A stretch of DNA of 64,000 bases from Virgisporangium aurantiacum (GCF_016863635.1 NZ_BOPG01000034.1:1-64000), one strand, 5' to 3'; positions 1 through 8,540 are shown, numbered from the stretch's first letter. The notes: a model not told the origin generated them from the sequence alone. Numbers and translations: made by a program.

Positions 1-50
1 GCCCTTGCTGGGCCCGGTTACTACCTTAACCGCTTCCCGGCCCGAGTGCA

Positions 51-70
51 AAATCGGCGTTTACCGATTT
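51..70. other. Short perfect hairpin AAATCGG/CCGATTT
   Basis: Seven-base perfect inverted repeat (51-57 and 64-70) around a six-base loop. On the minus strand the right arm ends in a run of four T, so it could be a weak terminator. It could equally be a processing or antitermination stem in a leader RNA. It is unusually A/T-rich for this window. Confidence 0.35.
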
Positions 71-114
71 CTTGCTCTACACCGGTGGACATGGTTCTAA
101 ATGACCGCTTGGGC

Positions 115-142
115 CCTCTAGTCAGTCCAGTGAGTTCGGCAA
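115..142 (-). promoter_or_regulatory. Promoter-like pair P3, leftward
   Basis: TTGCCG (142-137) and TAGAGG (120-115) on the minus strand, 16 bases apart. Taken alone it is weak; it is listed because it is the third element in a row with one orientation. Confidence 0.2.
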
Positions 143-184
143 GCCGTCCGCGTAGAACCGCGCACGTTTCCTTGCCGATCTCGA

Positions 185-214
185 AGCTTACCCCCACTCT
201 CACCGGCCACGCAA
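185..214 (-). promoter_or_regulatory. Promoter-like pair P2, leftward
   Basis: TTGCGT (214-209) and TAAGCT (190-185) on the minus strand, 18 bases apart. The match is weaker than P1, but it has the same spacing and orientation. Confidence 0.3.
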
Positions 215-286
215 GTGACCGGATCAAGATCCTTCCGGGGTTATCCCCGAACCGGGGCCGTGAGGCCCGTTGCCGAGGCGTCGACA

Positions 287-316
287 AACGTACGCGCGAC
301 GCCCCGGCAACGTCAA
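287..316 (-). promoter_or_regulatory. Promoter-like pair P1, leftward
   Basis: On the minus strand TTGACG (316-311) is followed after 18 bases by TACGTT (292-287). This is close to the sigma-A/HrdB-type consensus. It lies within 45 bases of the tyrS stop and points out of the window. It is the best of three such pairs in this region. Confidence 0.45.
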
Positions 317-331
317 ATCGGGCGACCCGGA

Positions 332-1600
332 TCACACTCCGAGATCGACGCCGGCCACCGTCTTCTTGCCACGCCGCAGCACCAGGTACCGCCCGTGCAG
401 CCGCTGACCTGCGGGAACGGGCTCGTCTGCCGCACCGGTCACCCGTTCGTTGTTCAGGTAGGCGCCGCCCTCCGCGATCACCCGGCGTGCCTCGCCCCGG
501 CCGGCCACCAGGCCGGCCAGCCGCATCAGCTCGGCCAGCGGCGCGTCCGCCGGCGCCGTGACCAGCCCGGCCTCCGCCAGCGCCGCCCGCAGGGTGGAGA
601 CCGGCAACGACGCCAGGTCGCCGCGCCCGAACAGGGCCCCGCTGGCGGAGACGGCCGCGGAAGCCTCCTCCGCGCCGTGGACCAGACTCACCACCTCGAG
701 GGCGAGCTTCTTCTGCCCGGCCCGCAGGTGCGGCCGCTCCGACGTCTCCTTCTCCAGCGACGCGATCTCCTCGCGGTCGCAGAACGTGAAGACGCGCAAC
801 AGGTGCGCCACCTGCGAGTCCGGCGTGTTCACCAGGTACTGGTACAGCGCGTACGGGCTGGTCATCGTGGGATCGAGCCACAGCGAGCCGCCACCGGACG
901 ACTTCCCGAACTTCTTGCCGTGCTCGTCGGTGATGAGCGGCGTGGCGATCAGGTGCACCGTCTCGCCGGTCACCCGCCGGATGAGGTCCGTGCCCGCGGT
1001 GAGGTTGCCCCACTGGTCACTGCCGCCGAACTGCAACCGGCACCCGTGCCGCCGGAACAGCTCCAGGTAGTCCATGCCCTGCAGGATCTGGTAGCTGAAC
1101 TCGGTGTAGTTGATGCCGAGCTCCGAGTTCAGGCGGGCACTCACCGCGTCTTTGGCGATCATCCGGTTGACCCGGAAGTGCCGCCCGATGTCGCGCAGGA
1201 ACTCGATCGCCGACAGCTGCGACGTCCAGTCCAGGTTGTTGACCATCGTGGCCGCGTTCGGACCGGAGAAGTCGAGGAACGGCTCGATCTGGGCCCGGAG
1301 CCGGTCGACCCACTCGGCCACCGTCTCCAATGGATTGATCTTGCGTTCGGAGTCGGGGTTCGGGTCACCGATCAGGCCGGTGGCGCCGCCCACCAGGGCG
1401 AGCGGCCTGTGCCCGGCGAGCTGCAGCCGCCGCGCGGCGAGCACCTGCACGAGGTGCCCGATGTGCAGGCTCGGGGCGGTGGGGTCGAACCCGACGTAAT
1501 AGGTGACCGGCCCCTTCGACAGCTCGGCGCGTAGTGCGTCCAGGTCGGTGGAGAGCGCGATCAGGCCGCGCCACTGCAGTTCGTCGATAGCATCGGTCAC
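332..1600 (-). CDS. tyrS: Tyrosyl-tRNA synthetase
   Basis: Cytoplasmic class I aminoacyl-tRNA synthetase that charges tRNA-Tyr. The HIGH motif is at residues 46-49 and the KMSKS-type loop reads KFGKS (about 230-234). The tyrosine-binding region carries QILQGMDYL and the C-terminus has an S4-like RNA-binding segment with the LNNERV motif. I chose the GTG at 1600, giving 422 residues, the usual length; an ORF can be drawn to 1678, but its extra 26 residues look unlike TyrRS. No strong ribosome binding site is visible ahead of the GTG. The gene is divergent from the AAA ATPase at 1672 and is followed by the leader-like region at 1-331. Assignment is secure; the start is moderately so. Confidence 0.96.
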   Translation of the reverse strand: MTDAIDELQWRGLIALSTDLDALRAELSKGPVTYYVGFDPTAPSLHIGHLVQVLAARRLQLAGHRPLALVGGATGLIGDPNPDSERKINPLETVAEWVDRLRAQIEPFLDFSGPNAATMVNNLDWTSQLSAIEFLRDIGRHFRVNRMIAKDAVSARLNSELGINYTEFSYQILQGMDYLELFRRHGCRLQFGGSDQWGNLTAGTDLIRRVTGETVHLIATPLITDEHGKKFGKSSGGGSLWLDPTMTSPYALYQYLVNTPDSQVAHLLRVFTFCDREEIASLEKETSERPHLRAGQKKLALEVVSLVHGAEEASAAVSASGALFGRGDLASLPVSTLRAALAEAGLVTAPADAPLAELMRLAGLVAGRGEARRVIAEGGAYLNNERVTGAADEPVPAGQRLHGRYLVLRRGKKTVAGVDLGV

Positions 1601-1671
1601 GTCGGCGATTGTCGCAAACCTCCGGGCCGCCGGGCGCACGCATATCCCAAAGCAACAGGACGATGGGAGGC

Positions 1672-3042
1672 ATGACACCTGAAGACGCCGTCGCCTTCGG
1701 CAGCACCTTCACCGAGTTCATGGACTACGTCCGCACCATCGCCCCCGCCAAACCGAGTTCGCTGGTCGCCCGCCTCACCGACCACCTCGGCCAGCCTCCC
1801 GACAAGCTTCCCGTGGTCACCTCGCCGTTCCCGGTCTACCAGCACGCCAACCTGCAGGTCGCCATCGATGCCTATCTCGCCGTGGAGGGCCGCACCCACG
1901 ACCTCGTCGGTGCCGCCGGGCCGGGCCGGGAACACTTCACGTTCGCCGAGATCATCGCGAGCTCCGGCGTCCGCGGCATGTACGGGCTCGGCACCGCCGA
2001 CTACATCTCGGTGCCCGTCGGGATCGACGCGGAGATGGCCTGCGTCAGCTTCGGCATCTTCCTGATCGGCGACGGTGACAGCCGCTTCGCCGTCCTCCTC
2101 CGGTACAGCACCCAGCGCGGCCCGCAGCCGCGCTGCGAACTCGACGTGCTCGCGCCCGACACCGGTACCGCGCGGCGCTTCCTCGCCGAGATCCAGGACC
2201 TGATCCGCAAGCACAACCTGCTGCGCGGACAGGTCATCTCGTTCGAGCCGCACGAGTTCGGGCACGGCGTCGGCCCGCTGAGTTTCCACCGGCGACCGCA
2301 GATCGACGCGGCCGACGTGATCCTGCCGCCGGGCACGCTCGACCTGATCCACCGGCAGGTGCTCGGCGTCGCCGAACACCGCGACCGCCTGCTGGCCGCC
2401 GGTCACCACCTCAAGCGCGGCGTGCTGCTGTTCGGGCCGCCCGGAACGGGCAAGACCCACACCGTCCGGCATTTGATGGGACGCCTGCCCGGCGCGACCG
2501 TGGTGGTGCTCACCGGCCTCGGGCTGGGCGCCGTCCGCGAGGCCTGCGCGCTGGCCAGGCAGGTCACGCCGGCGCTGGTGGTGCTGGAGGACGTCGACCT
2601 GGTCGCCGAGGAGCGCATGCCCGGCGGTCACCAGAACCCGCTGCTGTTCCAGGTGCTCAACGAGATGGACGGCGTGGCCGGCGACGCCGACGTGGCGTTC
2701 CTGCTCACCACCAACCGGGTCGACCTGATCGAACCGGCGCTCGCCCAGCGGCCGGGCCGCGTCGACGTCGCCGTCGAGGTCCCCCGCCCCGACGAGGACG
2801 GCCGCCGCCTGCTCCTCGACCTGTATGGGCGCAACCTGAAGCTCACCGGCGCGGAGGTCGACGAGCTCGTCACGGCGACGGCCGGCGCCACCGCGTCGCT
2901 GTTCTCCGAACTGGCCCGCCGCGCCGAACTCCTCGCCGCCGTCGCCGGGGAGCCGACGGCCACGGCCGCGCAGACCCGCGCGGCGCTGGCGGAACTCCAG
3001 GCGAGTGCCGCCGCCCTAACCCGGAGCGAGCATCGGGCGTAG
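1672..3042 (+). CDS. AAA ATPase (CDC48/spastin-like), N-terminal domain of unknown function
   Basis: 456-residue protein. The C-terminal half is a single AAA module: Walker A GPPGTGKT (255-262), Walker B VVLEDVDL (303-310), sensor 1 TTN (346-348) and an arginine-finger-like QRPGR (359-363). This resembles the CDC48/proteasomal branch and predicts an ATP-driven remodelling or unfolding activity. The first 200 or so residues match no family I recognise. They include a region that looks like a mixed alpha/beta fold and may choose the substrate. No membrane segment or signal peptide is visible. The start is uncertain: ATG at 1663 or 1672, both behind an AGGA and GGGAGG cluster. It is monocistronic and converges with prpE, the two overlapping by 27 bases. 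A partner is not evident nearby. Confidence 0.85.
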   Translation: MTPEDAVAFGSTFTEFMDYVRTIAPAKPSSLVARLTDHLGQPPDKLPVVTSPFPVYQHANLQVAIDAYLAVEGRTHDLVGAAGPGREHFTFAEIIASSGVRGMYGLGTADYISVPVGIDAEMACVSFGIFLIGDGDSRFAVLLRYSTQRGPQPRCELDVLAPDTGTARRFLAEIQDLIRKHNLLRGQVISFEPHEFGHGVGPLSFHRRPQIDAADVILPPGTLDLIHRQVLGVAEHRDRLLAAGHHLKRGVLLFGPPGTGKTHTVRHLMGRLPGATVVVLTGLGLGAVREACALARQVTPALVVLEDVDLVAEERMPGGHQNPLLFQVLNEMDGVAGDADVAFLLTTNRVDLIEPALAQRPGRVDVAVEVPRPDEDGRRLLLDLYGRNLKLTGAEVDELVTATAGATASLFSELARRAELLAAVAGEPTATAAQTRAALAELQASAAALTRSEHRA

Positions 3043-4899
3043 TGCGTCCAGGACCGCGGGATCTTCGATGGTCGAGGGGACGGGTTCCTCCCGGCCGTCG
3101 GCGATTCCGCGCATGGTCTTGCGGAGGATCTTTCCCGAGCGGGTCTTCGGGAGGGCGGGCACCACGGTCACCTGGCGGAAGGCGGCCACCGGGCCGATGC
3201 GGTCGCGCACCAGCGCGACAAGCTCACGAGCCAGCTCGTCGGGGTCCACCGAGACGCCGGCCTTCAACACCACCAGGCCGCGCGGGACCTGGCCCTTCAT
3301 CGAATCGGCGACGCCGATCACCGCGCACTCGGCGACGGCCGGGTGCGCGGCGAGCACCTCCTCCATCGCGCCGGTCGACAGCCGGTGCCCGGCGACGTTG
3401 ATGACGTCGTCGGTGCGGCCCATCACGTACAGGTAGCCGTCCTCGTCGAAGCGCCCGCCGTCGCCGGTGAGGTAGTGGCCGGGAAACGCCGACAGGTACG
3501 ACGACACGTAGCGCTCGTCGTCGTTCCACAGCGTGGGCAGGCAGCCCGGCGGCAGCGGCAGCCGGATCACGATCGCGCCGTCCGTTCCCGGCAAAGCGTC
3601 GTCGCCGGCGGCGTCGACGACCCGCACGGCATAACCCGGCACGGGGACGGTCGGCGAGCCGGCCTTGGTCGGCATCGGTTCCAGCCCCTGCAGGTTGGCG
3701 ACGATCGGCCAGCCGGTCTCGGTCTGCCACCAGTGGTCGACGACCGGCACGCCCAGCTTGTCCACCGCCCAGTGGTACGTCTCGGGATCGAGGCGCTCGC
3801 CCGCGAGGAACAGCGTCGACAGCGACGAGAGGTCGTACCGCGCGAGCAGCGCCCCGTCGGGGTCCTCTTTCTTGATCGCCCGGAACGCGGTCGGCGCGGT
3901 GAACAGCGCCTTGACGCCGTGCTCCTGCACCACGCGGAAGAACGCGCCGGCGTCCGGCGTCCCGACGGATTTTCCTTCGTAGAGGACGGTCGTGGCGCCG
4001 GCGAGCAGCGGCGCGTAGACGATGTACGAGTGCCCGACCACCCACCCGACGTCGGACGCCGCCCAGAACACGTCACCCGGTTGGATGTCGTAGACCGCGC
4101 CCATCGACCACCGCAGCGCCACCGCGTGCCCGCCGTTGTCGCGCACGATCCCCTTCGGCCGGCCCGTGGTGCCCGACGTGTACAGGATGTACAGCGGATC
4201 GGTGGCGGCCACCGGCACGCACGGGACGGGAGAAGCGCCGCTCACCACGTCGTCCCATGAAACGAAGCCCGAAGCCTCAGCCTGCGGACGCTGCCGGACC
4301 ACGATGTGGTTCGGTTTGAAGGAACTCAAGGCCAGCGCCGCCTCCAGGAGCGGCCCGTACCGCACGACGCGGGTCGGCTCGACGCCGCACGACGTCGCGA
4401 CGATCACCACCGGCCGGGCGTCGTCGATCCGCGCCGCCAGCTCGCTGGCGCCGAACCCGCCGAACACCACCGAGTGCACGGCGCCGATGCGGGCGCAGGC
4501 GAGCATCGCGATCACCGTCTCCGGGACCATCGCCATGTACAGCACCACGCGGTCACCCTTGGAGACGCCGAGTCCCCGCAACGCGCCCGCGAAGAGCGCC
4601 ACCTCGTCGCGCAGCTCGGCGTACGTGTAGGAACGCTGAGCGCCCGTCACCGGGCTGTCGTAGATCAGCGCGACCCGGTCGCCGTGGCCGGCGAGGACGT
4701 GGCGGTCGAGCGCGTTGTGGCAGGTGTTCAGCTCCCCGTCGGGGAACCAGCGGTAGAAGGGCGGGTTGTCGGCGTCGAGCACCCGCGTCGGCGGCCGGGA
4801 CCACTCGATGGCCCGGGCCGCCTCCGCCCAGAATGCCTCCGGCTCAGTGATGCTCCGCTGGTACGCGCTCAGGTACGGGCCCATCCGCTGATACTGCAC
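3016..4899 (-). CDS. prpE: Propionyl-CoA synthetase (acyl-CoA synthetase family)
   Basis: AMP-forming acyl-CoA synthetase of 627 residues, the length of PrpE/ACSS3 proteins. The phosphate-binding motif TSGTTGRPKG is at 241-250 and the acylation-prone catalytic lysine is in the SGK motif near residue 590. Long stretches such as GWVVGHSYIVYAPLL and DHWWQTETGWPI follow PrpE more closely than acetyl-CoA synthetase, so propionate (or another short acid) is the likely substrate. The first candidate start is GTG at 4899; an ATG at 4884 is also possible. Neither has a good ribosome binding site, and both lie inside the 3' end of the MMPL gene, an overlap of 41-56 bases. That suggests translational coupling or a misplaced start. 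It converges with the AAA ATPase. Confidence 0.9.
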   Translation of the reverse strand: MQYQRMGPYLSAYQRSITEPEAFWAEAARAIEWSRPPTRVLDADNPPFYRWFPDGELNTCHNALDRHVLAGHGDRVALIYDSPVTGAQRSYTYAELRDEVALFAGALRGLGVSKGDRVVLYMAMVPETVIAMLACARIGAVHSVVFGGFGASELAARIDDARPVVIVATSCGVEPTRVVRYGPLLEAALALSSFKPNHIVVRQRPQAEASGFVSWDDVVSGASPVPCVPVAATDPLYILYTSGTTGRPKGIVRDNGGHAVALRWSMGAVYDIQPGDVFWAASDVGWVVGHSYIVYAPLLAGATTVLYEGKSVGTPDAGAFFRVVQEHGVKALFTAPTAFRAIKKEDPDGALLARYDLSSLSTLFLAGERLDPETYHWAVDKLGVPVVDHWWQTETGWPIVANLQGLEPMPTKAGSPTVPVPGYAVRVVDAAGDDALPGTDGAIVIRLPLPPGCLPTLWNDDERYVSSYLSAFPGHYLTGDGGRFDEDGYLYVMGRTDDVINVAGHRLSTGAMEEVLAAHPAVAECAVIGVADSMKGQVPRGLVVLKAGVSVDPDELARELVALVRDRIGPVAAFRQVTVVPALPKTRSGKILRKTMRGIADGREEPVPSTIEDPAVLDALRPMLAPG

Positions 4900-6925
4900 C
4901 GATCCGGGCCAGCTTAGAAGGCCACCAGGACCGCGGGCCGGTATCGAGCACCAGTGCCGGTACCAGCAGCGACCGGACCACGAACGTGTCCAGCAGCACG
5001 CCGACGGCCACCGTCACGCCCAGCTGCATCATGAAGACCAGTGGCAGCACGGCCAGCACCGAGAACGTCGCCGCGAGCACGAGGCCGGCGCTGGTGATGA
5101 CGCCGCCGGTCACCGCCAGCGCCCGCGGCACACCGACCGCGTGCCCGTGCCGGGCGGTCTCCTCGCGGGCCCGCGTCATCAGGAAGATCGTGTAGTCGAC
5201 GCCGAGGGCGACCAGGAACAGGAAACCGTTGAGCAGCAACGAATTGTCGACCGTCGGGAACCCGATCAGGTGGAAGATCATCGCGGACGCACCCAGAGCG
5301 GCGCCGAACGACAGCACCACGCTGAGGAGCAGCAGCACGGGTGCCACCACGGCCCGCAGTAGCACCACCAGGACCAGCAGCACCACCACCAGGATCACCG
5401 GCAGCACCACCCGCAGGTCCCGGTTCATGGCGGTGTCGGCGTCGAGCCCTTCCGCGGCCGGCCCACCGACGAGGGCGGCCGGGTCCGCCGTGCGCACGGC
5501 TGCGCGCACGGCACCCACCGTCTTCCGCGCTCGTGCGCTGTCGGACTCCGCGGTCAGCGTCAACGGGACGCGCACCCAGGCGCCGTTCGTCGACCGTTCC
5601 GGTTCGCCCAGCTCGGCCACCCCGGCGATCCCGCCCAGCGCGGCGGTGACCTCGGCCTGCCGGTCGGCCCGGGCGTACACGTCGGTCGGGCTGTCGGAGC
5701 CGGCCGGGAAGTGGCGACCGAGCTCCGTCATGCCCCGCACCGAGTCCGGTGTCGTCACGAACGACGCGCTCAGCGGGAGTCCCGTCGACATGGTCGCGAC
5801 ACCCGCGGTCAGCGCGGCCAGGACCACCGCGGTGCCCATCCAGACCACGCGGGGCCGCCGCGCGCCTCTTTTCACCAGGCGGGCATATCGCGACCCCACC
5901 GGCGCGAGGTCCGGACGGAACCTGGGGGTCGCGGGCCAGAACACCCAGCGACCGCAGACCACCAGCACCGCCGGCAGCAGCGTGATCATCGCCAGCAGCG
6001 CCGACCCGATGCCGAGCGCGGCCACCGGGCCGAGGCCCCGGGTGGAGTTCATGTCGGCCAGCACCAGGGCGAGCAGCGCCAGGATCACCGTCGCCGACGA
6101 CGCGACGATCGCCGGCGCGCTGCGGGCGAGCGCCCGTCGCATGGCGGTGTGCCGGTCCGGTTCCCGGTGGAGTTCCTCCCGGTAGCGCGAGACCAGCAGC
6201 AGCGCGTAGTCGGTGCCCGCGCCGAACAGCAGCACGGTGAGAATGCTGGCGCTGGCACCGTCGACGACCAGGCCGCCGTACCTCGCGCTCACGGCGACCA
6301 GTGCCTGCGCCACCGTCACCGCCGCGCCGACCGCGACCAGCGGCACGAACAGCAGCAGCGGGCTGCGGTAGGTCACCAGCAGCACCAGCGCCACCACGCC
6401 GGCGGTCACCAGCAGCAGCACCGAGTCGAGCGACTCGAACGCGCCGTCGAAGTCGGCGCCGATCGCCGGGCCGCCGGTCACCCACACCCGCAGGCCGGCC
6501 GGCCCGCCGGTGATCTGCTCGCGCGCCCGCTCGACGATCGGACCGACCGCGTCCTCGGCCGCCTGCTCGGCGGTCAACGGCATCCGGACGAGGATCGCCG
6601 TGCCCTTCTCGATCGGCGGCGTGGCGGCGAGCGCTTCCGCGTCCTGCCGCGCCTTCCGCCGGTCGTCGTCGGTCAGGCCGCTGTCGCGGACGTAGAGCAG
6701 CAGCAGGTACTCGGGGTCGCCGCGGGTGAACTCGCGGTCGGCGAGGTCGAGTGCCCGGGTCGAGCCGGCGTCGGCCGGCAACCAGTTCCGGGCGTCGTTG
6801 GTCTCGACATCACCGATGCGCCCGGCCACGATCGTGGCGATCGCGATGACGAGCACCCAGCCGGCGACCACCAGCCACTTGGTCCGGCGGCCCGACGGGA
6901 TGGCCGCGATCCGTTCCCAGGACAT
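4844..6925 (-). CDS. MMPL/RND-type membrane transporter
   Basis: 693-residue MMPL family protein, a proton-driven exporter of lipids or drugs in the plasma membrane. It shows the duplicated RND half: each half has one helix, an extracytoplasmic domain and a five-helix bundle. The signature GTDYALLL with SRYRE (237-250) and its twin GVDYTIFL with TRAREE (about 575-588) are both present, including the aspartates that relay protons. The start is set by ATG at 6925 with GAGGAGGGG about 5 bases upstream; reading frame continues much further upstream but only as non-coding shadow. It follows the ECF sigma gene in the same direction after about 100 bases and runs into prpE. It may be a target of that sigma factor, but its upstream DNA holds only an imperfect ECF42-like box (CGTCGA, 18 bases, CGAC). 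Confidence 0.9.
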   Translation of the reverse strand: MSWERIAAIPSGRRTKWLVVAGWVLVIAIATIVAGRIGDVETNDARNWLPADAGSTRALDLADREFTRGDPEYLLLLYVRDSGLTDDDRRKARQDAEALAATPPIEKGTAILVRMPLTAEQAAEDAVGPIVERAREQITGGPAGLRVWVTGGPAIGADFDGAFESLDSVLLLVTAGVVALVLLVTYRSPLLLFVPLVAVGAAVTVAQALVAVSARYGGLVVDGASASILTVLLFGAGTDYALLLVSRYREELHREPDRHTAMRRALARSAPAIVASSATVILALLALVLADMNSTRGLGPVAALGIGSALLAMITLLPAVLVVCGRWVFWPATPRFRPDLAPVGSRYARLVKRGARRPRVVWMGTAVVLAALTAGVATMSTGLPLSASFVTTPDSVRGMTELGRHFPAGSDSPTDVYARADRQAEVTAALGGIAGVAELGEPERSTNGAWVRVPLTLTAESDSARARKTVGAVRAAVRTADPAALVGGPAAEGLDADTAMNRDLRVVLPVILVVVLLVLVVLLRAVVAPVLLLLSVVLSFGAALGASAMIFHLIGFPTVDNSLLLNGFLFLVALGVDYTIFLMTRAREETARHGHAVGVPRALAVTGGVITSAGLVLAATFSVLAVLPLVFMMQLGVTVAVGVLLDTFVVRSLLVPALVLDTGPRSWWPSKLARIGAVSADGPVPERVPAEHH

Positions 6926-7026
6926 GTCGTCCCCTCCTCTGTCGTCGCCGACAGCGTGGGGATCGACGGAGGTCGCGCGCATCAGCGCGGGAGCGTGCTC
7001 TCTGTGTACGCACGCCGACGTACTTG

Positions 7027-8199
7027 CTACTCCGCGAGTCGCCGGTCGAGGAAGCGGCGTTCGGCGCCGTCGTCGGTGAGGTCCCGCGCCCGCCGGTAGG
7101 CGGCGCGTGCCTCGTCCGCGCGCCCGAGCCGGCGCAGCAGTTCCGCCCGGGTCGAGTGCAGGTAGCGGAAGTCGTGCAGGCCGAGCCCGTCGACGATCCG
7201 CAGGCCGGCCTCCGGCCCGTCGGTCTCGGCGACGGCGATGGCCCGGTTCAGCTCGACGACCGGCGAGGCGGTCAGGCGGCCGAGCTCGCCGTACAGGGCG
7301 GCGATCTGCGGCCAGTCGCACGGCTTTTCGGCGTGCAGCGAGGCGATCGCCGCCTGCAGGACGTAGGGCCCGCGTCCGCCGAGGGCGATGGCCCGGTCGA
7401 GCTCGGCGCGGCCCCGGGCGATCTGGGTGGCATTCCACCGGGCCGGGTCCTGGTCGCCGAGCAGCACCAGCTCGCCGTCGGCGAACCGGGTCTCGCGGCG
7501 GGAGTCGTGCAGGAGCATCATCGCCAGGAGCCCGCGCACCTCGGGCTCGCCGGGAAGCAGTTCGCTCAGTGCGCGTCCCAGCCAGATGCCCTCGGCCGCG
7601 AGTTCGTCGCGGCCGCCGTAGCCCTCGTTGAAGATCAGGTAGACGACGGCGAGCACGGCGTCGAGCCGTTCGCGCAGCAGGTGGTCCGGCGGCACCCGGA
7701 ACGGGATCCCGGCCGCCTTGATCTTGCGCTTGGCCCGCACCAGCCGCTGCGCCATCGTGCGCTCCGGCACGAGGAACGCGCGGGCGATCTCGTCGGTGGT
7801 CAACCCGCCCAGGGTGCGCAGGGTGAGCGCGACCTGCGCCTCCAGCGCGAGCGCCGGGTGGCAGCAGGTGAAGATCAGCTCCAGTCGCTCGTCCGGAAAC
7901 GCGGTCTCCATCGGCACCTCGGCGGCGCTCTGTGTCGCGGCGGTCTGTTTGGCGGCGCTCTGTTTGGCGGCGAGGGTCCGGTCGCGGCGGATGCGGTCGA
8001 CGGCCCGGTTGCGCGCGGTCCGCATCAACCAGGCCCGCGGGTTGGCCGGCACGCCGTCGCGCGGCCACCGGTCGGCCGCGATGGCGAACGCCTCCTGCGC
8101 GGCGTCCTCGGCAAGGTCAAAATCACCGAGGACGCCGATCAGGGTGGCCAGGACGCGTCCCCATTCCGCCCGGAAGACGTCGCCGAGAGCCGTTACCAA
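7027..8199 (-). CDS. ECF sigma factor, ECF42 (YCII-linked) type
   Basis: 390-residue extracytoplasmic-function sigma factor. Region 2 is about residues 8-75 and region 4 about 118-162. A long helical, TPR-like C-terminal extension (about 180-390) contains LLGDQDPARW and similar conserved blocks of this group. ECF42 members have no classical anti-sigma factor and are encoded beside YCII/DGPF proteins, exactly as here. The start is a TTG at 8199 with GGAGG four bases upstream, and it overlaps the stop of the YCII gene, so the two are coupled. The linker between regions 2 and 4 carries a five-residue repeat (AAKQS, AAKQT, AATQS; residues 78-93) encoded by 15-base DNA repeats. It is probably regulated by itself from the promoter at 8579-8605. 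Confidence 0.9.
   Translation of the reverse strand: MVTALGDVFRAEWGRVLATLIGVLGDFDLAEDAAQEAFAIAADRWPRDGVPANPRAWLMRTARNRAVDRIRRDRTLAAKQSAAKQTAATQSAAEVPMETAFPDERLELIFTCCHPALALEAQVALTLRTLGGLTTDEIARAFLVPERTMAQRLVRAKRKIKAAGIPFRVPPDHLLRERLDAVLAVVYLIFNEGYGGRDELAAEGIWLGRALSELLPGEPEVRGLLAMMLLHDSRRETRFADGELVLLGDQDPARWNATQIARGRAELDRAIALGGRGPYVLQAAIASLHAEKPCDWPQIAALYGELGRLTASPVVELNRAIAVAETDGPEAGLRIVDGLGLHDFRYLHSTRAELLRRLGRADEARAAYRRARDLTDDGAERRFLDRRLAE
7922..7972. repeat. 15-bp tandem repeat inside the sigma factor gene
   Basis: Three nearly identical 15-base units (7922-7936, 7937-7951, 7952-7966) plus a partial fourth (7967-7972), core GCGGCG(C/G)TCTGT. They are in frame and lengthen the linker between sigma regions 2 and 4 by five residues per unit. 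This looks like replication-slippage DNA whose copy number could vary between strains. Confidence 0.85.
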
Positions 8200-8540
8200 T
8201 ACACCTCCGACGGCCGGATCTCGACGGCGCCGCCGTGGCGCGCCGCCGGAACGCGGGCCGCCACCTCGATGGCCGCGTCGAGGTTGTCGGCCTCCAGAAT
8301 GAACAGGCCGCCGACGGCCTCCTTCATCCCGACGAACGGCCCGTCGGTCGTGAGGGTCCTGCCGCCCTCGACCCGCACGGTGGTCGCGTTCTCCGCCAGC
8401 CCGAGCGGCGGCATGGAGGTGACACCGGGCATCTCGTTGATCCCCTGGTAGTCGGCGTAGACCTGCTTCTGCTCGTCCTCGCTGAGCGCGGCCTGTTCGT
8501 CGAGAGCCGGGCCCTGGTAGATCAACATGACGTACTTCAT
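8193..8540 (-). CDS. YCII-related (DGPF-domain) protein
   Basis: 115-residue soluble protein of the YCII/DGPF family. It has the ferredoxin-like dimer fold with the hallmark TDGPF motif near residue 65 and a typical N-terminus, MKYVMLIYQGP. The biochemical role of the family is not established. In actinobacteria these genes accompany ECF42 sigma factors, and the protein is thought to act in the same stress or signal circuit. Here it is the first gene of the operon: ATG at 8540 with GGGAGG five bases upstream, 3' end overlapping the sigma factor start by 7 bases. It sits directly behind the ECF42-type promoter. Confidence 0.92.
   Translation of the reverse strand: MKYVMLIYQGPALDEQAALSEDEQKQVYADYQGINEMPGVTSMPPLGLAENATTVRVEGGRTLTTDGPFVGMKEAVGGLFILEADNLDAAIEVAARVPAARHGGAVEIRPSEVYW

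Larger units (their letters stand above)
1..331 (-). other. Leader-like intergenic region downstream of tyrS
   Basis: I find no convincing gene here; reading frames that cross it are antisense shadows or run-through of tyrS frames. Read leftward, in the tyrS direction, it holds three promoter-like pairs (listed separately) and two short hairpins, but no start of a recognisable protein. A stretch with several promoters and no coding sequence is typical of the leader of an rRNA operon. No 16S sequence is present inside the window, so this stays an inference. A small CGGGG/CCCCG stem at 236-249 could act in tyrS mRNA 3' processing, but it has no T-run. Confidence 0.5.

Noticed and set aside
182..186. 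Residues RGDEF in the response regulator taken as the GGDEF active site (residue numbers of the protein encoded at 45999-47156)
   Set aside because: It follows the NDxxG helix where other GGDEF proteins have a structural GD; the active loop is GGDDF at residues 212-216.
6926..7000. Second ECF42-like promoter ahead of the MMPL gene
   Set aside because: The best fit is CGTCGA-N18-CGAC, with a wrong first base and spacing; not enough to call.
7013..7026. 14-base match GCACGCCGACGTAC shared with about 11067-11080
   Set aside because: Not palindromic, no further flanking similarity, and such matches are expected by chance in high-GC DNA.
4844..8068. A 1074-codon frame joining sigma-factor-like DNA to the MMPL transporter, which might look like a fusion
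   Set aside because: The upstream part is an Arg/Pro-rich shadow of the sigma gene. A strong ribosome binding site and ATG at 6925 mark the real start.
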